A DNA stretch of 64,000 bases from an uncultured Gammaproteobacteria bacterium (GCA_938082545.1 CALKCL010000009.1:1-64000), one strand, 5' to 3'. Shown: positions 45,001 to 54,244, counted from the first letter of the stretch. Program-made: numbers and translations. Notes: generated by a model not told the origin, from the sequence alone.

Positions 45001-45722
45001 ACGCCCCAAATTTTTCGGGCGAAGTCAGGGTAGGGATCTGCAATGATCGGCGCGACTTTGTTTCTAATCAGTTGTAGTGTTTGGGAGTCTGGTATGGCTG
45101 TTTCAGGAACGCTCGCAGGTAAATCGAATTCGAATCCGGTGTTATCTCTTACTTCTTCTACAGTATGACCAGGGTGAATGCTTTCCAGTCTAAAACACTC
45201 TCTCGTTCTATTGAACGAGAACAAACACAACGGAGTGACGAGAGCATATGGCCCTCCAGGCCTGTACACGTTAGGGGCACTTGTGCCTGGTGCGCTAATG
45301 AAATCGACTTTAGGAACAAAAACGCGTCGAGTATGCTCTTCTCGAAAAAGTATCACTTTGGGAACTAAAAAATATAGGTAGGCCGATCCAAAGGCTCCAG
45401 ACCATCGAGTGTCCTGATTTGGGTACTGACCTATTCCAGTAAGGTTGACATTGGCTTGGCCGTCTATTTGGCCCCCGCTTAAAAAGAAAGCGTCTATTCT
45501 GCCTTGTGCCGCACAGTCAAAGAGGTCGACCGCTCCGTCAAGACGATATGGTTCTTTCATACTTCCAATGATAGAGACTTTTTTGATGGTGGCTGAGCGA
45601 CTCGCTGCGAGGAGAGCAGCCGATCCAGGAATGGGGGACAAAACTCCCACTGCTATATGTTTCAGTCCATCTAAAAGATGCGCGATAGTCGAAATCAACA
45701 ATTCTTCGGTGGCGTATGTCAC
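44997..45722 (-). CDS. CoA-transferase subunit B (glutaconate/IpdB-like)
   Basis: The gene starts at GTG 45722, three bases after the stop of the A subunit. The 241-residue protein has [38 protein letters not shown] and a C-terminal [20 protein letters not shown], typical of class I CoA-transferase B chains. Family members include glutaconate and 3-oxoacid CoA-transferases and the steroid-ring-opening hydrolase IpdB. The catalytic Glu position and exact reaction cannot be assigned. Its A subunit and an acyl-CoA ligase precede it in the same operon. Confidence 0.85.
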   Translation of the reverse strand: MTYATEELLISTIAHLLDGLKHIAVGVLSPIPGSAALLAASRSATIKKVSIIGSMKEPYRLDGAVDLFDCAAQGRIDAFFLSGGQIDGQANVNLTGIGQYPNQDTRWSGAFGSAYLYFLVPKVILFREEHTRRVFVPKVDFISAPGTSAPNVYRPGGPYALVTPLCLFSFNRTRECFRLESIHPGHTVEEVRDNTGFEFDLPASVPETAIPDSQTLQLIRNKVAPIIADPYPDFARKIWGV

Positions 45723-45725
45723 AGC

Positions 45726-46547
45726 TTATCCCGTTTCATTCAGTTCTTTACCTAGGTGAATATCAATCCAAGAATTAAACGTTTCCTGATTCTTTGCAGC
45801 GTTGGCATACGATTGAATCGTTTTTCTATCATAATCATAATGTCCGGGCAGGTTTAGTGGCCAAGACCCATTGGATGCCACGGCAATACCATCAACGTAG
45901 AGATGTGAAAGACTCGCAGAACCGAGCTCTTCATGATCCATGATATTAAAATCTACAATCTTCTCTACCGTGACGAAGGTTTTTTTTGACGCATGGGCCA
46001 TAATTTTTAATTCAGCTTGTCGTCCTAGATAAACGTTTCCAGCCTGATCTGCCATAGGAGCATGGAATACCGTGAAATCAGGCTGGATTGCAGGTAGGAC
46101 AGCAATCGGGTCATCCTTCTCAAAAGGATTGTCGATAATTTGAAAATCCTCTCTATTAGCTAAGACGTCAGAGCCTATGAGACCTCTTAAGGGAATGAAA
46201 GGGATCCCTTTTTCACTAGCTTGTAGCCCTGCGTATATTGCTGGGCAGGTGGCGTCTAACACAGTGACACTTCCTTTTTTTATAGCAGAGCCAAAACGGT
46301 TCGCAAGCCCAAACTCGCCCAGCGATACTCCAGCTGTTTCTATGGTTGATACACAGCCGGCTCCTATGAGCATATCTGGGAGAAAACTGCCAGTAGGGAC
46401 TGTTACGAGGTGTAGATTTCGCGCTTGTCGTTTTATTAGACCCCGACCTAGTGACATAGGCACAGAACAGTCTTTAAAAATTGCTATTTTACTTCCATCA
46501 TCTATCTGATTTATTAAGGAGATAATGTCAGTGATTGTTTCATTCAT
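45726..46547 (-). CDS. CoA-transferase subunit A (IpdA/glutaconate-like)
   Basis: The 273-residue protein has KIAIFKDCSVPMSLGRGLIK (residues 20-39), GAGCVSTIETAGVSLGEFGL, DATCPAIYAGLQASEKGIPF and PLRGLIGSDVLANR. This is the A-chain pattern of class I CoA-transferases related to IpdA and glutaconate CoA-transferase. It forms a heteromer with the B chain just downstream. The acyl-CoA ligase gene is 19 bases upstream, so activation and CoA transfer or hydrolysis probably act on the same type of substrate. Steroid/terpenoid ring degradation is one family precedent, not proven here. Confidence 0.85.
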   Translation of the reverse strand: MNETITDIISLINQIDDGSKIAIFKDCSVPMSLGRGLIKRQARNLHLVTVPTGSFLPDMLIGAGCVSTIETAGVSLGEFGLANRFGSAIKKGSVTVLDATCPAIYAGLQASEKGIPFIPLRGLIGSDVLANREDFQIIDNPFEKDDPIAVLPAIQPDFTVFHAPMADQAGNVYLGRQAELKIMAHASKKTFVTVEKIVDFNIMDHEELGSASLSHLYVDGIAVASNGSWPLNLPGHYDYDRKTIQSYANAAKNQETFNSWIDIHLGKELNETG

Positions 46548-46566
46548 AGGTATGTTCTCTAACTTT

Positions 46567-48171
46567 TTAGGGGGCGATAAAGATGTTGTCCTTTTGGTTT
46601 GAAAAAGCTTCTAGTAGAAATCTTTCTTGCGGTTTTTCGGAGGCAGTTTTAGGAATTTCAGGCACTAGCTGTATATAACTAGGCACGAAGTTGGATTCCA
46701 GTTTTTCTTTACACGCACGAAAGATTTCACTGCTGTCAAATGATGCTTCATCTACAGCAACGATAGCGGCTATAACATCTTTTTCTCCTGGAACGCCATT
46801 AGAAGACGGCACGCCATATACAAAGACATCGTCTATCATCGGATGTTCCGCCAATTCTTTTTCTACAAACGCGGGGTTAACAAAATCGCCATTGTGCCTT
46901 ATCCCGCCTCCTTTCCTGTAATGGAAATAATACCATCCATTTTCATCACGATGACCTATATCACCCATTCTTAACCAACCAGCAGCAGTTTTCTCTTCTG
47001 ACGCTTTTTTGTTTTTGTGGTAAAGCACTTTCGGGCAGTCGCCATCTGCATTCTGAAAAACTATTTCACCAGCTTCTCCATTTATAATTTCTACGTCATT
47101 TTCATCAACAATTTTTGCTACAAGACTTGGCGGAGGCTTACCTATACTTCCCACCGGGCCTGCTCCTGGAGGATTAATGAGTACACCACCTTCCGCAGCC
47201 CCATAGAATTCATAGATCTCACAATCAAACCGCTTCTCAAAAGCACTCCAAATATTCGCTGGCATGCCTGCGCTAAGAATAAATCTGACTGGGTTATCAG
47301 TATCGGTTTTCATTGCAGCTTCACTATATATGGCAGTAGTCATGCCGCCGAGCAAGTTGAAAGTGGTACAGCCGTAATGCCGGGTTATATCCCAAAGCTT
47401 TGATTTCGTAAATTTACGACTGAATACTCCTTTCAGACCCATGTAAAGCGTTGTCCCAAGAGTAATTAACTGAGCGTTTGCATGAGTTAAGGACAGTCCA
47501 CTATATGGCCTATCATTTGGCTTAAGACCGAATACCTCTCCTAATTGCCCAACAAATCCAAACCGAGCATAAGGCGACAAAATAGCTTTTGGATCACCAG
47601 TCGTTCCTGAAGTAAACAACATTTGCATCGGTTCATCAGGATCACTGACGCGAGTTTCCATAGGTTCGACTGTAGTAGATAAAATGCTAGAGATACTTTC
47701 TGTTCTCAAAGGAAAATCAGGTAGTTGTGATTCGCTTCCTAGAACCCAGATCCACTCTAGTAGAGGACAGTCACATAATACTTCCTTGAGATTTTCTAGT
47801 GCATAATCTCCGATAATCGCGCCCCTACAATCAGAGTGGGTTAGCATGTAAGTTAATTTCTTGCCCTTTGTGCGCGGGTCTATGGGAACAAAAACAGTCC
47901 CTGCGATAGAGGACCCGACCATAGCATCAACAAACTCTGGATGATTCAGCGTGACTATTGCAAACGCTTCACCTCTATTTATTTTTTCTTCATCTAGGGC
48001 TCTTGCTATACGCTGACCGTTCTCCCACAAATTCTTGTAGGTTCGCTTTTCTTCCTGATACCCCTCGTCCGTGATAGATACAAATGTCAAGACTTCGATA
48101 TTCGGATTTTCTAACGACTTCACTTCGATCAGGTTAGACAATATTGCGATATCTTTAGCTTCTGAGCCCAC
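46567..48171 (-). CDS. Acyl-CoA synthetase (AMP-binding enzyme)
   Basis: The 534-residue ANL-family ligase has the phosphate loop MLFTSGTTGDPKAIL (about residues 189-203), EFYGAAEGGVL, MGDIGHRDENGWYYFHYRKG and a C-terminal PKTASEKPQER with the usual catalytic lysine region. It activates a carboxylic acid to acyl-CoA via an acyl-adenylate. The CaiC/short-chain type layout gives no clear substrate. It is the first gene of the three-gene operon with the CoA-transferase subunits. A 9-bp inverted repeat lies upstream at 48205-48236. It has no membrane segment and is probably cytoplasmic. Confidence 0.9.
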   Translation of the reverse strand: MGSEAKDIAILSNLIEVKSLENPNIEVLTFVSITDEGYQEEKRTYKNLWENGQRIARALDEEKINRGEAFAIVTLNHPEFVDAMVGSSIAGTVFVPIDPRTKGKKLTYMLTHSDCRGAIIGDYALENLKEVLCDCPLLEWIWVLGSESQLPDFPLRTESISSILSTTVEPMETRVSDPDEPMQMLFTSGTTGDPKAILSPYARFGFVGQLGEVFGLKPNDRPYSGLSLTHANAQLITLGTTLYMGLKGVFSRKFTKSKLWDITRHYGCTTFNLLGGMTTAIYSEAAMKTDTDNPVRFILSAGMPANIWSAFEKRFDCEIYEFYGAAEGGVLINPPGAGPVGSIGKPPPSLVAKIVDENDVEIINGEAGEIVFQNADGDCPKVLYHKNKKASEEKTAAGWLRMGDIGHRDENGWYYFHYRKGGGIRHNGDFVNPAFVEKELAEHPMIDDVFVYGVPSSNGVPGEKDVIAAIVAVDEASFDSSEIFRACKEKLESNFVPSYIQLVPEIPKTASEKPQERFLLEAFSNQKDNIFIAP

Positions 48172-48204
48172 AGTTTGTTCTCCCTCGATTCTAAGGTATT
48201 ACCG

Positions 48205-48236
48205 CGAGAGTTGAGAAATAAGTTTCCCAACTCTCG
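48205..48236. promoter_or_regulatory. Inverted repeat upstream of the acyl-CoA ligase operon
   Basis: CGAGAGTTG and CAACTCTCG are perfect 9-bp arms with a 14-base spacer, 34 bases from the ATG of the ligase gene on the minus strand. It could be a TetR/GntR-type operator or a 5-prime leader hairpin. Confidence 0.4.
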
Positions 48237-48439
48237 TAAGATATAAAGCATAGATTGTAATCGTATTATAGCGGGTTTTAGAAGTGAAACAGCTGGGCAG
48301 CAGTGAGAACTTGAGTTATTGTATAATCGTAGAAGCTTGCTTTATTAGGCGTTAATTGAGTGCGTCTGGCACGATTACCAGCACAGGTATAAAAAATCTT
48401 GTGGTGAAATGGCAAAAATATATCTGAGGAGATTAAATA

Positions 48440-49234
48440 ATGGAATTAAGAGAAGCTCTTGGGCGCAGGCGAACAATTCGCTACCTAAAACCCTATAAGG
48501 CTGTAGAGCCTGAAAAGATACAGATGATGTTCGAGGCTGCTCGCATTGCCTCTCACTGGGGGAATGTACAGTCTTTAAGAGCTGTTGCAATACATCGTCA
48601 TACGGCCTCGCAAGAAGTACTAGATTCATTGAAGGCGGTTGTTGTCGGCTGGCAACTCCGCTTGGCTCCGGTAGTCATCGTTTGGTATTGCGATCCTGAA
48701 GTAGTAGAAGAGCAAGGTGATCGGTTGAGAGAGCTAGTTAATGTTGGAGCGCTTGGTGTAGGTTCCAAAGAATTAAAAACAACCACTCTTGAAGAAACAT
48801 TCCTTCCTTCTTTTGAAGGCATAAAAGATTTTCTTAAAATGCCTGGTTTGAATGAAATTGACTGTGGTCAAGGAATAGCGCAAGCCACCCTAATGGCGTA
48901 TGAACAAGGCCTTGGAACTTGTTGTCTGGGGACGCCTAACGGAGATGCTATTCTTGAGACGCTAGGTGTGCCGTCCCACTGCCGGTTGCTGCTCATGCAA
49001 ACAGTTGGATATCCACTTGAGCATTGGGAGGCTGGCGGACAAAAGCCAAAGCGCCCATTTGAAGAGTTGTTTTCGATGGACACTTTTGGTAATGCTTATC
49101 CTCGAAGCCAAACAGTGGTTGATGAGCTCACTAAAGACGGCGTGTTTACTGCACCGGCACCGTTGCCTGACCGAGAGGAAGAGCTAGAATATATGGAACG
49201 TGCGTTAAATTTAAAAGCACCTGCGATGTTCTAA
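48440..49234 (+). CDS. Nitroreductase family protein
   Basis: The 264-residue protein begins MELREALGRRRTIRYLKPYK, the family FMN-phosphate-binding RRRxIRxxxP pattern. AARIASHWGNVQSLRAVAIH and CGQGIAQATLMAYEQGLGTC follow, then LMQTVGYPLEHWEAGGQKPK. Compared with the small nitroreductases (about 200 residues), it has an extra C-terminal tail of about 40 residues (QTVVDELTKDGVFTAPAPLP). It reduces unsaturated or nitro compounds, or acts as an enone reductase. It lies upstream of a convergent MDR-type reductase operon. The substrate is unknown. Confidence 0.85.
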   Translation: MELREALGRRRTIRYLKPYKAVEPEKIQMMFEAARIASHWGNVQSLRAVAIHRHTASQEVLDSLKAVVVGWQLRLAPVVIVWYCDPEVVEEQGDRLRELVNVGALGVGSKELKTTTLEETFLPSFEGIKDFLKMPGLNEIDCGQGIAQATLMAYEQGLGTCCLGTPNGDAILETLGVPSHCRLLLMQTVGYPLEHWEAGGQKPKRPFEELFSMDTFGNAYPRSQTVVDELTKDGVFTAPAPLPDREEELEYMERALNLKAPAMF

Positions 49235-49243
49235 TTTTGCTGA

Positions 49244-49273
49244 TCTGACTGGTGAAATTTCTCCCCAGTCAGA
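49244..49273. terminator. Probable bidirectional terminator hairpin
   Basis: TCTGACTGG and CCAGTCAGA form a perfect 9-bp stem around a 12-base loop between the convergent nitroreductase and MDR reductase genes. It is followed by only a short, mixed T stretch, so confidence is moderate. Confidence 0.6.
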
Positions 49274-49285
49274 CTTCAATTCCTA

Positions 49286-50320
49286 TCAGATATTGTGTGC
49301 AGAAGGATCTATCTGCGCTATTAGAGCTCCCTCGTTGGAACCAGAGAATAACGATTTGTATATTGAAGGGATGTTCTTAAACCCTTCACGTACGTCTTCT
49401 CGAAAAACTATTTCCCCTTTTTCATCTTTGCTCTTTAGGTACTCTATGGCTGCGGGGAACTCATCCGTGTAGTTGCGGGTTAAAAAGCCTTGCATGGTTA
49501 TACTACCGTAGATCATACGCATCATATTCTTAGGGCCTTCCGCCGGCTGGTCGTTATCGTAGCTTGCGATTTGACCGCACAGAATTATTCTTCCGTGAGA
49601 TGCCATGTTTTCAACAGCAGCTTGAAGTATTTCACCTCCTACATTGTCGAAGAAAACATCAATACCTTTAGGGCAGAGCATACCGAGTTCTTTTTCCACA
49701 TTCTGTGATTTATAGTCAATAACTCCATCTAAGCCACAGCTCTCTTTAAGCCAGCTACATTTCTTAGAGCCCCCGGCAATTCCAATGACTTTACAGCCGT
49801 GCAGTCTGGCTACTTGTGCGGCAATTGAACCAGTGGAGCCAGCCGCTGCAGATACGACTACGGTGTTGCCGGTTTCTGGTTTCCCAACCTTCATCAAGCC
49901 AAAGTAGCCAGTTAGGCTATTTAGACCGTACCTCCCAAGTGCATGTATAGCACTGATGTCTTTCGGAATTTTACTAATGGGGACAGAGGATGTTGAAATC
50001 ACTTCGTAATCTTGCCAAGTGGCACGGGTAGAAATTCTATCTCCAACGATATATTCGGGGGCTTTCGATGCAACTATTCTTGCCACAGACAAGGTCATTA
50101 CTGGCTGGCCCAGAGGTATGGATGGGTACAAGCTGTTGTTGGGCCGATCCATCCAGTTTCTCATAGTGGGCGCGCATAAGAATGCTAAATTTTGAGTCAG
50201 GATTTCTCCAGGCGCAAGATCCGTTTCAGGTAGATTTTCTTCTTTATACTCAAAGCAATCCTCGGTTAGCTGTTTCTCAGGGTGTTTTGCGAGAAGCCAT
50301 TGTCGATTAACCTTAGTCAT
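49286..50320 (-). CDS. NADP-dependent MDR oxidoreductase (PTGR/CurA-like)
   Basis: The 344-residue medium-chain dehydrogenase/reductase has VSAAAGSTGSIAAQVARLHG (about residues 155-174), CKVIGIAGGSKKC, and KGIDVFFDNVGGEILQAAVE. The YGSITMQGFL and MASHGRIILCGQIA segments match zinc-independent prostaglandin/leukotriene reductase and CurA-type enzymes, which reduce alpha,beta-unsaturated ketones or enoyl compounds with NADPH. It is the last gene of an operon after a MetX-like hydrolase and an SDR gene (gap 21 bases). The operon suggests stepwise redox and hydrolysis of a carbonyl-containing substrate. Confidence 0.9.
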   Translation of the reverse strand: MTKVNRQWLLAKHPEKQLTEDCFEYKEENLPETDLAPGEILTQNLAFLCAPTMRNWMDRPNNSLYPSIPLGQPVMTLSVARIVASKAPEYIVGDRISTRATWQDYEVISTSSVPISKIPKDISAIHALGRYGLNSLTGYFGLMKVGKPETGNTVVVSAAAGSTGSIAAQVARLHGCKVIGIAGGSKKCSWLKESCGLDGVIDYKSQNVEKELGMLCPKGIDVFFDNVGGEILQAAVENMASHGRIILCGQIASYDNDQPAEGPKNMMRMIYGSITMQGFLTRNYTDEFPAAIEYLKSKDEKGEIVFREDVREGFKNIPSIYKSLFSGSNEGALIAQIDPSAHNI

Positions 50321-50341
50321 AAAATATTCCTAGTTCATTAT

Positions 50342-51388
50342 TTATAGAGATAACAGCTCTTTTAGATGTGTGTCTATCTGCTCCAGGTAGGAGGGTTCGA
50401 ATCCAAACAAGGCTAAATGACCGCCTAGACTTTTTATCGGCCTTAGCTCACTCCCGGCTATAAGTTCTTGTTCCCGCTTACAGTCTTCGATTTTAAAAAA
50501 CATATCGGTATCGATTGGCATTACAAATGTCTTCGCTTTTATACGAGAAAGGGCTGTAGCAAGGTTTCCGTCGGTCAGCCGACTAACATCGCCTCGTTGC
50601 CATTTCCAGGCCATGCACAATAAATTATTGGGGTCCATTTGAGTGAAAAGAGCTTCCATGAAGTCCGTTTGAAAGGTTTCTGCAGAGGAGAACCCGAGTG
50701 TCTTCCAGCATTCTTGTGCAAAGAACTCAGTACAAAATCCCATTACAGACCATATCTTGGCATGTCTTTTAAGACCTTCTTTAACCTCGTGATGGTGAGA
50801 ATACTCGCCATTTGCCCATCCACTATCGGATGTAATAGCCTCAATAAGAGTTTGAGCATACAAATAATCGTGATCGGTGTTTTTGGCATATCCTGCTATA
50901 GGAGCCGCGCGTTTAACCATATCGGGATACCGCACTGCCCATTCATAAGTCTGCTGGGCCCCCATTGAGCCTCCAACCACTAGGGCGAGTTCTTGTATGT
51001 CCAGATGTTCGGTGATTAAGATGTGCTGAGCTCTTACATCGTCCCCAATACGAATCTTTGGAAAGGCGCTCATAGAGAAAGGCACGCTCATGTTGTGTGG
51101 AGAACTCGATATGCCGCTGCCTATTTGATTGACTACAATAATACAGTATTTCGATGGATCTAACGCTCGGCCTTCTCCTATGAAAACGGTCTCCATTATT
51201 TTACTCGTGCCTGAGTACCAGGTTGGAACTAATATAGCGTTATCTTTTTTCAGGTTAAGTGACCCATGAATGGCGTAAGCTATATTTAGTCCAGGAAGTA
51301 TTATCCCTTCCTCCAACTCAAATGGCCCTAAGTTTACAGTTTTGAATGGGCCGTGATCTGCCTCTGAATAATATGAATTTTGCACCAT
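50342..51388 (-). CDS. MetX-like alpha/beta hydrolase (homoserine O-acetyltransferase family)
   Basis: I start at ATG 51388 (MVQNSYYSEADHGPFKTVNL), 20 bases after the SDR stop. The 348-residue protein has the nucleophile elbow LVVGGSMGAQQTYEWAVRYP and a long helical lid (about 180-260). DTDMFFKIEDCKREQEL and SLGGHLALFGFE supply the acid and His. This is the homoserine O-acetyltransferase fold. The context (SDR, MDR reductase) makes methionine synthesis unlikely; catabolic acyl hydrolase or acyltransferase roles are known for such paralogues. The actual substrate is unknown. Confidence 0.8.
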   Translation of the reverse strand: MVQNSYYSEADHGPFKTVNLGPFELEEGIILPGLNIAYAIHGSLNLKKDNAILVPTWYSGTSKIMETVFIGEGRALDPSKYCIIVVNQIGSGISSSPHNMSVPFSMSAFPKIRIGDDVRAQHILITEHLDIQELALVVGGSMGAQQTYEWAVRYPDMVKRAAPIAGYAKNTDHDYLYAQTLIEAITSDSGWANGEYSHHHEVKEGLKRHAKIWSVMGFCTEFFAQECWKTLGFSSAETFQTDFMEALFTQMDPNNLLCMAWKWQRGDVSRLTDGNLATALSRIKAKTFVMPIDTDMFFKIEDCKREQELIAGSELRPIKSLGGHLALFGFEPSYLEQIDTHLKELLSL

Positions 51389-51408
51389 GATCTTTACTCT
51401 AGCTATTG

Positions 51409-52164
51409 TTAATAAATGCCTTTGTGCTGGACACCATCTACGACAAGTGTGGCGCCAGATGCCCACTGAGCGCGCGGCGAGGCCATGAAGGTTATTACAT
51501 CAGCAATTTCTTCTGGAGTTCCCATTCTTCCAAAAGGGATACTAGCTACGATGGAGTCAAACATGTCTTTATCATTTTCTAGTACTACATCCCAAAAGCC
51601 ATCTTTAAAATATATCGAGCCAGGTGCCACGCAATTTACGCGTATATTCTTGCTCGCCACAAGATTGGCAGTCGTCTTCGTGTAATTAAGGAGGGCAGCT
51701 TTGACGGCAGCATATGCAGGAGGAGAACCGCTTTCTAGACCTGAGATAGAAGAGACATGGATGATACTTCCACCTCCAGATTCTTCCATCCACGGGATGA
51801 CCTGCTGTGTCGCACGGACCGTTGCCATTAGATCTATATCAATACTTACCTTCCATCCTGCTTCGTCGTCTGTCATGCCGAAACCTGAGGTATTATTTAT
51901 TAGGATATCTACGCTTCCGAGGCTTTCTCTCGATTCGTTTAAGAACGCTGTTAACTCTTCAGGGTTCGCAACATCAGTCGATCGAGAGAAGACGTTGATG
52001 CCTAATGCTGCCAGCTCAGATGAGGTGGCTTGCAAGGGATCTTTACCACGGGCACATATGGCAACGTTGGCGCCTTCACTTGCCATGGCTAGAGCTGTCG
52101 CTCGCCCTATCCCTTTGCTTCCTCCAGTGATAACTACATTTTTCTCTTTTAGCTTTAAATCCAT
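51409..52164 (-). CDS. Short-chain dehydrogenase/reductase (SDR)
   Basis: ATG 52164 is chosen (MDLKLKEKNVVITGGSKGIG), with AGGGGC upstream; the longer reading frame adds unrelated residues. The 251-residue protein has the cofactor motif TGGSKGIG (13-20), NNTSGFG, and the catalytic set SSISG with YAAVK. The C-terminus has VNCVAPGSI and ASGATLVVDGVQ. It oxidises or reduces a hydroxyl/carbonyl group with NAD(P). It is the first gene of the SDR-MetX-like-MDR operon. The 3-hydroxyacyl or steroid hydroxyl step is plausible but not established. Confidence 0.9.
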   Translation of the reverse strand: MDLKLKEKNVVITGGSKGIGRATALAMASEGANVAICARGKDPLQATSSELAALGINVFSRSTDVANPEELTAFLNESRESLGSVDILINNTSGFGMTDDEAGWKVSIDIDLMATVRATQQVIPWMEESGGGSIIHVSSISGLESGSPPAYAAVKAALLNYTKTTANLVASKNIRVNCVAPGSIYFKDGFWDVVLENDKDMFDSIVASIPFGRMGTPEEIADVITFMASPRAQWASGATLVVDGVQHKGIY

Positions 52165-52383
52165 TCTTGTATGCCCCTTTTTTTGTGTCTCAAATATAGT
52201 CCTATCTCTATCAGATCTTTTGTAGCGGTGGGTATTTAATGACTTTGATTTTGAAAACAGTATAGCGATTAATAGCCTAGCAACGCTATTATCTAAAAGA
52301 TCTAGAGGATACACTGTATTTCACTGCTGACTTGACTGGCAGGTTGAAGTCGAGATGGCGCAGTTATTACTTAGGTGGGTCTC

Positions 52384-53337
52384 ATGGTTATTATAAATAT
52401 ATTGTTACTGATTACGGGCTTGCTATGGGTCAGCTACCTCGCATTCCCGAGTCGCTTTTATGACGGAGTTATCCTCTTGACCAGGATGTCTGCTGGATTG
52501 AAACTGAAGGAGGCGAAAGTAGACGGGCATAGCATGCCGTACCTCGAAGGAGGTAAGGGGCCACCACTCATTCTTTTGCATGGCTTTGGAGCGAATAAAG
52601 ATCATTGGCTTAAGGTGGCGCCTCAACTGGCCAAGCATTTCCATTTGTATCTTCCAGATCTAGCGGGCTTTGGTGATGCTAGTCGCCACGCTAGCAGCTC
52701 TTACGGTGTGGCGTCTCAAGTTAAGCGATTGCAGATTTTTTTGGAGCAAATCGGTGAAACGAGAGTCGATGTCGGAGGCAACTCTATGGGTGGTTATCTG
52801 GCAATCATGCTGGCACATAAAATACCGGCCCAAGTAAACAGTTTATGGCTGCTTGCTCCTGCTGGTATTGCTAACGCTGAGCCAAGTGATATGTTCCCTT
52901 CGACATCCCCATTCGAGCTTTCTAAGGCAGAGAACCCCTTAGTGATCGAGACATCTGAAGACTTTGATGCACTAGCCGGGTATTGTTTTCATAAGATCCC
53001 GATGATGCCTAAAAAATTCCGAGATGTGTTGTTGGAACGGGCGATTCGTGACTCAGAATTCAATCATAAAATCTTCACTGAGTTAAACTCTGACCGAATA
53101 ACTATTGAAGACACGATAGCAGAGTTATCTATGCCGGCATTAGTCGTTTGGGGTGATCGCGACAGGGTGCTTCACTATTCAGGAATGGACACATTAAAGA
53201 CAAAGTTGGTAAATGGGACTTTTGTTCTTATGTCTGATATCGGCCATTTACCTATGATCGAGGCATCAAGTGCATCAGCGATTGAATATCTCTCGTTCAG
53301 ACAAACAAAAAATGAATGGTCGGATTGGAGTATTTGA
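52384..53337 (+). CDS. Membrane-anchored alpha/beta hydrolase
   Basis: I start at ATG 52384, eight bases after AGG; GTG 52375 is in frame. The 317-residue protein has an N-terminal hydrophobic helix (VIINILLLITGLLWVSYLAF) and then HGFGANKDHW, the nucleophile elbow GGNSMGG, WGDRDRVL and DIGHLPMIE with the catalytic His. It resembles MhpC/lipase-type hydrolases held on the inner membrane. Its position between the SDR operon and the metallo-hydrolases suggests ester or lactone hydrolysis. The SDR gene is divergent from it. Confidence 0.85.
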   Translation: MVIINILLLITGLLWVSYLAFPSRFYDGVILLTRMSAGLKLKEAKVDGHSMPYLEGGKGPPLILLHGFGANKDHWLKVAPQLAKHFHLYLPDLAGFGDASRHASSSYGVASQVKRLQIFLEQIGETRVDVGGNSMGGYLAIMLAHKIPAQVNSLWLLAPAGIANAEPSDMFPSTSPFELSKAENPLVIETSEDFDALAGYCFHKIPMMPKKFRDVLLERAIRDSEFNHKIFTELNSDRITIEDTIAELSMPALVVWGDRDRVLHYSGMDTLKTKLVNGTFVLMSDIGHLPMIEASSASAIEYLSFRQTKNEWSDWSI

Positions 53338-53344
53338 GCCTAGA

Positions 53345-54211
53345 TCAAGTGTACTCAAAATGAAATGCATCTTTGCTTGTGATGATGCGCCCCGTAGAAG
53401 GCTGTGGGAAATGGCAAGTTAATACTTGAGTACTGCAGTCACTGTACTTCTTTAAAAAGCCAAGTCGCGTTTTAGCGGCAAGCTCTTTGTCTGAGTCAAA
53501 CTTAAAGTTCCATGCTGGAAATTGACATTGTATGGGACTGTGTATTAAATCGCCCGTCACAACTGCATTGTGTCCGCGATTAGAAAGATGGATAGCGCAG
53601 TGACCCGGCGTATGCCCTGGCGTCGGCTCTAGACGCACCGCCTCATCAATCTCGTAATCGTCGTCAACCAGCATGGCTTGCCCCGCCTCTATAATCGGAA
53701 GAACATTTTCATTGAATGTGGGGTCGCCATACTTTACGCTCAGCATTTCAGCATTTTTACATTCGGTACGCGATAAAATATATTTTGCATTTTTGAAGGT
53801 TGGAACCCAGCGTTCATCCACAAGTTGTGTGTTCCAACCACTATGGTCAACATGTAGATGGGTACAAAGAACGACATCTATCTGATCCGGATGTAGACCG
53901 AGCTTCTTAAAGCTATCAAAGTACTGAGTGTCGTTTTTATTATGCCAAGCGGGATACCAATCAACAGTTTTATGATTCCCTACACAACTATCGATGAGGA
54001 TAGTACTGGTGGGTGTCTTTACAATATAACTTTGGATAGGCATGTTGAGCATATGCGTACCCGAAGTTAACGCGTTGGGAGTCAGCCAAGAACGATGAGG
54101 TTCTATTGCTTCCATGGTAGCGTCAGGGAAGAAGTCAAATACAGACATAAAAGGACCGTCTGACTCGACAATACGGCCGACTTCTATATTCCCGATAGCG
54201 ATCCACTTCAT
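53345..54211 (-). CDS. Metallo-beta-lactamase-fold hydrolase
   Basis: The 288-residue protein has the zinc motif THLHVDHSGW (about residues 116-125), later TPGHTPGHCAIH and VTGDLIHSP, with the C-terminal CHFPQP His. This is the MBL-fold of AhlM-like lactonases and related hydrolases. No signal peptide is seen. It ends near the hydrolase stop, convergently. It is the second gene of a pair with another MBL protein 33 bases upstream. Possible roles include lactone, ester or thioester hydrolysis in catabolism, or quorum-signal cleavage. Confidence 0.88.
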   Translation of the reverse strand: MKWIAIGNIEVGRIVESDGPFMSVFDFFPDATMEAIEPHRSWLTPNALTSGTHMLNMPIQSYIVKTPTSTILIDSCVGNHKTVDWYPAWHNKNDTQYFDSFKKLGLHPDQIDVVLCTHLHVDHSGWNTQLVDERWVPTFKNAKYILSRTECKNAEMLSVKYGDPTFNENVLPIIEAGQAMLVDDDYEIDEAVRLEPTPGHTPGHCAIHLSNRGHNAVVTGDLIHSPIQCQFPAWNFKFDSDKELAAKTRLGFLKKYSDCSTQVLTCHFPQPSTGRIITSKDAFHFEYT

Positions 54212-54244
54212 TCAAGTCTCCCAAATTTCATTGCGTTTAACTGG

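Noticed and set aside
50394-50404. GGTTCGAATCC, resembling a tRNA T-loop
   Set aside because: It lies inside the MetX-like coding sequence on the minus strand and no acceptor, D or anticodon arm can be folded around it.
50342-51388. Methionine biosynthesis metX
   Set aside because: The gene lies between an SDR and an MDR enone reductase and no other methionine gene is nearby, so the biosynthetic name is not justified.
51701-52225. Antisense open frame of 174 residues opposite the SDR gene
   Set aside because: The minus strand encodes a complete SDR with cofactor and catalytic motifs, so the opposite frame is a shadow.
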